Source: Pedococcus sp.
Lineage (GTDB): Bacteria; Actinomycetota; Actinomycetes; Actinomycetales; Dermatophilaceae
Direction of reading: 5' to 3'
DNA: 9,765 nt
Assembly (NCBI GenBank): GCA_025936615.1
Contig: JAICSZ010000047.1
Location: forward strand, 1 to 9,765
Of the stretch, positions 6,969 through 9,765 are shown piece by piece. The notes below the pieces were generated by a model. It saw only the letters and a list, made by a program, of their open reading frames with translations. It did no database searches and was not told where the DNA came from. The position numbers and the translations under genes are program-made. Position 1 is the first letter of the stretch; each line of letters begins with the position of its first letter.

Positions 6969-7377
6969 CTGCGCGGAACCTCCTGGGTGGATGAGTCGGC
7001 CGATACGCCGGGGATTGCCGGGTCGTTCTTGGCATAGGGAGTGGTGACGTTGGCAGGGCCCTGACCTGCAGCGATGCCATGTTGGCCAAGTTGGCGCCAG
7101 ACGGCTGGGACGGTAAAAGCCGGATGCGGTGCGGACTTTTTGCGGACTGACGACAGCACCCTCGGTCACGGACCTAGGACTGCCGCAACCACCACTCGCC
7201 GAGCATCCCAGATTCGGACGACGTTGTCGTGATCGCTTGCCACTCCCTCACCGTTGCCGCTGCGTCCCGCCCACGCCTCGCGTACCTGTCCCTATGCGCT
7301 CGTGGTGCCGTAGACCGGGCCAGCATTACCGACGGCTCCGCGTCATAGCGCCCCGATGGGGCTACTGCTCGACGGGG
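6969..7377. other. Long stretch without a convincing gene
   Basis: About 400 bases between the minus-strand CDF gene and the plus-strand cupin remnant. No frame on either strand has good codon bias with a ribosome binding site and family similarity. It should contain the CDF promoter, and holds a short direct repeat at 7130-7148, listed separately. The frame continuing into the cupin remnant is open through here on the plus strand, but its translation has no recognisable domain; it may be the eroded 5' part of that gene. Confidence 0.5.
7130..7148. repeat. Short direct repeat, possible operator
   Basis: TGCGGACT occurs at 7130-7137 and again at 7141-7148, separated by TTT, a period of 11 bases or about one helical turn. 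It lies about 160 bases upstream of the CDF start and 230 bases upstream of the cupin remnant. The helical phasing suits a regulator binding site, but no regulator gene is nearby. Confidence 0.3.
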
Positions 7378-7622
7378 TTGGTCACGTGGATATGCATCGT
7401 CACCGGCGACGCCTCCCTGGAGCATGGTGCGTCGGCCGGGCCGCTCGAGACCCGGGCGGTGGGCCCCGGCGACACCGTCCACCTACCCCCGCACGTGCGG
7501 CACCGCATCCGCGCAATGACCGACCTGGTCTTCGTCGAGGCGTCGACGGCGGCAGCGGGCTGGAAGAGGACGTCGTCCGCCTCGACTACGACTACGGGCG
7601 TTCGGGGACGACCAAGGCCTGA
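7378..7622 (+). pseudogene. Frameshifted cupin-domain remnant (mannose-6-phosphate isomerase-like)
   Basis: From about 7396 one frame reads IVTGDASLEHG, then GPGDTVHLPPHVRHRIRAM and LVFVEAST, the second half of a cupin barrel as in type II phosphomannose isomerase C-terminal domains (cytosolic sugar-phosphate enzymes). The expected ending, EEDVVRLDYDYGRSGTTKA and stop TGA at 7620-7622, is in a different frame. The shift falls at 7541-7560, in a GGC-rich stretch; removing two bases or adding one there restores EAST-GSGLEEDVV. The first half of the cupin, including the usual H-x-x-x-x-E metal motif, is not recognisable upstream (QHYRRLRV near 7321-7344 may be a trace). The gene therefore appears decayed at both ends. 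A sequencing indel could explain the 3' shift but not the missing 5' half. No credible start codon. Confidence 0.6.
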
Positions 7623-7702
7623 GGCCCCTTCCCGGTGCAGGCGATGCTCAGCTCCCCGGGGATGCCGACCTCGTATGCGGCGCTGGGGTGTGGGTTGCGG
7701 GG

Positions 7703-7708
7703 TAGACT
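7703..7708 (+). promoter_or_regulatory. Possible -10 box of the LapA-type gene
   Basis: TAGACT, identical to the box before map, lies 71 bases before the ATG at 7780. No clear -35 element is found 16-18 bases upstream, so the assignment is weak. Confidence 0.3.
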
Positions 7709-7779
7709 GGGAGCAGTCCCGGGACGAAGGATCGGAGCGTTTGCACGACCCGCCACCCGGCACTACCGAGGAGGCCGTC

Positions 7780-8175
7780 ATGGCCGTCCACACATCGCCA
7801 GCCAACCACCCCGACCGTCACGTCGTCGAGGGAGGGACCCGCCCGCGGTCGGAGCCACCGCGCGCCGCGGCGAGGTCGGATCACGAAGTCGGACGCGTGC
7901 GGACCACCCGCACGTCGGCCGCGTGGGCCGGTATCGCGGTTGGCGCCGCGGTCCTCGTGCTCCTCATCGTCTTCATGCTGCAGAACACCGTCCCGGTCGA
8001 CGTCTTCTTCCTCGGCCTGCACGCGACGGCACCGCTGGCCCTGACCCTGCTCATCGCGGGCCTCGGTTTCGCGGTCGTGACCCTGGTCGTCGGCAGCCTT
8101 CGCATCGGGCAGCTGCGTCGTCGCATCCGCCGGGGAAGCCCCCGCGCAGAGACGGAGCGCGACGTTCGCGGCTGA
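7780..8175 (+). CDS. LapA/DUF1049-family small membrane protein
   Basis: A 131-aa inner-membrane protein with two helices. The first is at about residues 46-67 and runs directly into the family's characteristic Q-N-T-V-P-V-D-V-F-F-L segment (68-78). The second is at about 86-106. A basic patch RIGQLRRRIRR (108-118) follows. The first 45 residues are polar and probably disordered, longer than in the E. coli homologue. The family (lipopolysaccharide assembly protein A domain) is named from LPS organisms; in this Gram-positive-type genome that role does not apply and the function is unknown. The ATG at 7780 has GAGGAGG five bases upstream. The same frame is open far upstream into the cupin remnant, but that reflects GC-rich sequence and not a fusion. 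Confidence 0.9.
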   Translation: MAVHTSPANHPDRHVVEGGTRPRSEPPRAAARSDHEVGRVRTTRTSAAWAGIAVGAAVLVLLIVFMLQNTVPVDVFFLGLHATAPLALTLLIAGLGFAVVTLVVGSLRIGQLRRRIRRGSPRAETERDVRG

Positions 8176-8269
8176 GCCTGCCAGCCTCCGTGCACCACGA
8201 CGACCGGCCCCGGCGCGGCCGACCGCCACCCCTCCTTGCAATCCCTCCACCCTGATAGGCGATGACGAC

Positions 8270-8761
8270 ATGTCCACAACCACCATCCCCACCTCTCAGA
8301 CCGAAGAGCCGTCGGCTCCTCCGGAGAAAGCCCACGCCCTCAGCCTCGTCTCCGTGCTCGTCACCGGTCTTCCCGCCGAGCTCGGCACACCGCACGAGCC
8401 CGCTCACTACACCGTCCCAGCGGTCTTCTCCCGACGGGTCACACAGGAGGAACGCGCTCGGATCGAGGACCCGGCGACGGCCAGCGACCTCGCCGAGGCC
8501 ACTGGGCTCGACCACGGACTCCAACTGACCGTGTCGGACCGACGGCTGCTCATCAAGGGCACCAACCTCGCCGAGCTCACGGACGGCCTGGCCACCGCGC
8601 TCGGGGACATGCTCGCTCGGCTAGACCAGGACCTCCACAGCGAACACGACGAGCGTGTCGCAGCCGGCGAGGCCCTCCACACCGCTGAGCGTCAGCGCTT
8701 CGATGCCGTGTCGCAGGCGGCAGCCAAGATCCGCTTCGGGACGACCCGGACGACCACGTGA
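8270..8761 (+). CDS. Uncharacterised 163-aa protein
   Basis: I do not recognise the family. Codon bias is consistent with a real gene. Residues 1-27 are Thr/Ser/Pro-rich; 28-56 read VSVLVTGLPAELGTPHEPAH and then YTVPAVFSRR; 57-75 are acidic/basic (VTQEERARIEDPATASDL). A strand-rich part, LQLTVSDRRLLIKGTNLAEL (85-104), is followed by a long helix from about 105 to 155 with heptad-like Leu/Ala spacing (GDMLARLDQDLHSEHDERVA) that could form a coiled coil. No membrane segment or signal peptide. AGGCG lies about eight bases before the ATG at 8270; an ATG at 8262 is in another frame. It stands 94 bases after the LapA-type gene in the same direction and may be co-transcribed. Confidence 0.8.
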   Translation: MSTTTIPTSQTEEPSAPPEKAHALSLVSVLVTGLPAELGTPHEPAHYTVPAVFSRRVTQEERARIEDPATASDLAEATGLDHGLQLTVSDRRLLIKGTNLAELTDGLATALGDMLARLDQDLHSEHDERVAAGEALHTAERQRFDAVSQAAAKIRFGTTRTTT

Positions 8762-8781
8762 AGCGGCATGGTCGGACGTAA

Positions 8782-8937
8782 GTACGCTCCTCCGCGCCGA
8801 GGGTCGCGATCGATTGGGTGGCGAACGCACCCGACGGCTATCGGCCGATGACCGCGAACTCTGGCGTGGGCGACAGGCAACAGGCCGGGGACGACGTCGC
8901 AGAACCGGCCGCGATCGAGGCACCCGACGAGCTGTGA
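8782..8937 (+). other. Short open frame with gene-like codon bias, possible small gene or remnant
   Basis: Between TAA at 8779-8781 and TGA at 8935-8937 the frame reads 51 codons, nearly all ending in G or C from about 8806 onward, including NAPDGYRPMTANSGVGDRQQ and an acidic end AAIEAPDEL. This bias is far better than in the other five frames. The only start in frame is GTG at 8818 (39 aa), with a weak GAGGG about 14 bases upstream. It could be a small protein or the 3' end of a gene lost upstream. No similarity recognised. Confidence 0.3.
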
Positions 8938-8994
8938 ACGGCTGCTTTGTGCACTCTCCACGGCAACCTGCGACACCGCCGCCAGTCCAACGCT

Positions 8995-9192
8995 TCAGTC
9001 GTCCGCGACGTATCCCGTACGCGGATCGATCATGCCCAGGAAGTCGTGTATGTGCGCACGGTCCTCGTCGACCGAATCGGGCGCCGGGCTCATGCTGAAC
9101 CCGTATCCGGGGTTCGGCCCGCTGACCCAGTTGTAGTGCGTACCACTGTCGGCGGCGCGACGAAGCTCAAACAGCTCGCCGTCGACCTCCAT
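8995..9192 (-). CDS. Small conserved hypothetical protein (65 aa)
   Basis: The protein begins MEVDGELFELRRAADSGTHY, then NWVSGPNPGYGFSMS (21-35), then an acidic helix SVDEDRAHIHDFLGMIDP (40-57) and GYVADD at the end. The 'HYxWxSGPNPGYGF' core followed by an 'I-DFL--IDP-TGY' helix matches a family of short actinobacterial hypotheticals that I recall without function. No signal peptide or membrane segment. The ATG at 9192 is chosen because the family usually starts near 'EVDG'; AGGAG lies eleven bases upstream, rather far. An ATG at 9273 in the same frame would add 27 residues without similarity. It is isolated: about 220 bases separate it from the YibE/F gene upstream. Confidence 0.75.
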   Translation of the reverse strand: MEVDGELFELRRAADSGTHYNWVSGPNPGYGFSMSPAPDSVDEDRAHIHDFLGMIDPRTGYVADD

Positions 9193-9416
9193 CCGACGCG
9201 CAGCTCCTGCATGGTCAGCCTCGGCGGGAGCGACTCCTGGAATCGCCTTACGTTCAGCATCTCCTTGCTCCATTCGCCAAGGATGCTCGAAAGCGCGCTC
9301 GCCCGCCGCAGTAGGCGCGAGCCCGCTCCTCGCTGCTCCCGCTCAGAACGCGCGTCCTTCCGCATGTGCGGGAGCCGGCGCGGGGAGGCTGCAGCGTTCC
9401 TGCGGCGAGGGCAGGC
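9193..9416. other. Intergenic region without recognised gene
   Basis: The stretch between the YibE/F stop and the 65-aa gene. Base composition drops near 9240-9290 relative to the flanks. A weak six-base inverted repeat (GCTCGC 9297-9302, GCGAGC 9317-9322) lies about 95 bases after the YibE/F stop. I see no other structure. Confidence 0.4.
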
Positions 9417-9765
9417 TCAGGTGTTGGCGAGGTGTTCCCTGATGCCGGGGTGGCTCGTTTGGGATGGGGTGGTGGTCGCGGCTGGTACGACCAGCACCGC
9501 CAGGGCCGTGGTGATGGGTACGGCCAGCACCAGCCCGATGGCGCTGGCCAGGGTGCGCACTACTTCTTCTGCGATGTCGTTGCTGGTGATCGTGAAGGAC
9601 AGCGGTTGGCCGTACAGGACGATCAGCATGAGCACGCTGAGCGCGGCGCCGGCGTAGGCGAAGACGATGGTGTAGATGGTCGAGGCGATGTGGTCGCGTC
9701 CGATCCGCATGCCCGTGTTGAACAACTGCACGCGGGTCAGGTGCGGCCCGGCCTCGCGCAACTCC
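9417..9765 (-). CDS. YibE/F-family membrane protein, C-terminal part
   Basis: The frame runs off the window edge, so only the last 115 residues are seen. The sequence GMRIGRDHIASTIYTIVFAY (from about residue 18 of the visible part) is the strongly conserved core of YibE/F-like proteins. It continues into a transmembrane helix (AGAALSVLMLIVLYG), a loop with ITSNDIAEEVVRTLASAIGL, and a last helix (LVLAVPITTALAVLVVPAA). A short polar tail ends ...HPGIREHLANT. The family is a multi-helix membrane protein of unsettled function, common in Firmicutes and Actinobacteria. The C-terminus looks intact. Confidence 0.9.
   Translation of the reverse strand, partial: ELREAGPHLTRVQLFNTGMRIGRDHIASTIYTIVFAYAGAALSVLMLIVLYGQPLSFTITSNDIAEEVVRTLASAIGLVLAVPITTALAVLVVPAATTTPSQTSHPGIREHLANT

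Noticed and set aside
6965..7159. Minus-strand frame with VWRQLGQHGI, reminiscent of an IS3-type transposase segment
   Set aside because: Only about ten residues look similar, the flanking sequence does not continue the match, and no terminal inverted repeats are seen.
7129..8175. A 348-codon open frame joining the cupin remnant to the LapA-type protein, as if a fusion protein
   Set aside because: The LapA-type gene has its own ATG with GAGGAGG at the right distance, the cupin ending is in another frame, and the linking stretch has no domain. The open frame follows from high GC content.
9297..9322. Hairpin as terminator of the YibE/F gene
   Set aside because: Only six paired bases, no T-run, and nearly 100 bases past the stop; too weak to call.
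1..9765. CRISPR array, tRNA or rRNA genes
   Set aside because: No regularly spaced repeats with unique spacers, and no cloverleaf or rRNA-like conserved sequence was seen on either strand by eye.

Overview
The window is high-GC DNA with strong G/C preference at third codon positions. Its gene content points to an actinobacterium: a type I methionine aminopeptidase with the actinobacterial N-terminal extension, a polyphosphate glucokinase, leaderless-type promoter spacing with TAGACT -10 boxes, and GTG/TTG starts. A member of Micrococcales, perhaps near Intrasporangiaceae, is plausible, but that placement is inference from protein feel, not a search.

Layout. 1-211: 3' end of a plus-strand SAM methyltransferase-like gene carrying an in-frame TGA. 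215-309: three contiguous imperfect tandem repeats between convergent genes. 303-491 (minus): 62-aa conserved small protein. 541-1404 (plus): map, apparently transcribed from a leaderless promoter. 1433-2188 (plus): ppgK, 28 bases after map. 2206-6119 (minus): a tight four-gene cluster, read 5' to 3' as NERD-domain protein, MBL-fold hydrolase, ABC ATPase, ABC permease. A good promoter lies upstream of it at 6215-6243. 6315-6968 (minus): cation-diffusion-facilitator-type transporter. 6969-7377: about 400 bases without a convincing gene, holding a direct repeat. 7378-7622 (plus): frameshifted remnant of a cupin domain. 7780-8175 (plus): LapA/DUF1049 two-helix membrane protein. 8270-8761 (plus): uncharacterised 163-aa protein. 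8782-8937: short open frame with genuine-looking codon bias. 8995-9192 (minus): 65-aa conserved hypothetical. 9417-9765 (minus): C-terminal part of a YibE/F-family membrane protein that continues past the window edge.

How genes work together. map and ppgK form a likely two-gene transcript joining N-terminal methionine removal with polyphosphate-dependent glucose phosphorylation; no direct biochemical link is evident. The minus-strand cluster shows classic translational coupling: MBL stop and ATPase start share TTGA, and ATPase and permease overlap by 25 bases. The ATPase and permease should form one exporter of the ABC-2 type; why a NERD protein and an MBL hydrolase sit in front of them is not clear. 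The stretch from about 6970 to 9420 is looser, with remnants, short genes and long gaps, and looks like a region of gene decay.

I do not see a clear defence system, CRISPR array, prophage or intact mobile element. The most interesting items are the leaderless map promoter, the tandem repeat at the convergent junction, the NERD-MBL-ABC cluster, and the two interrupted genes.
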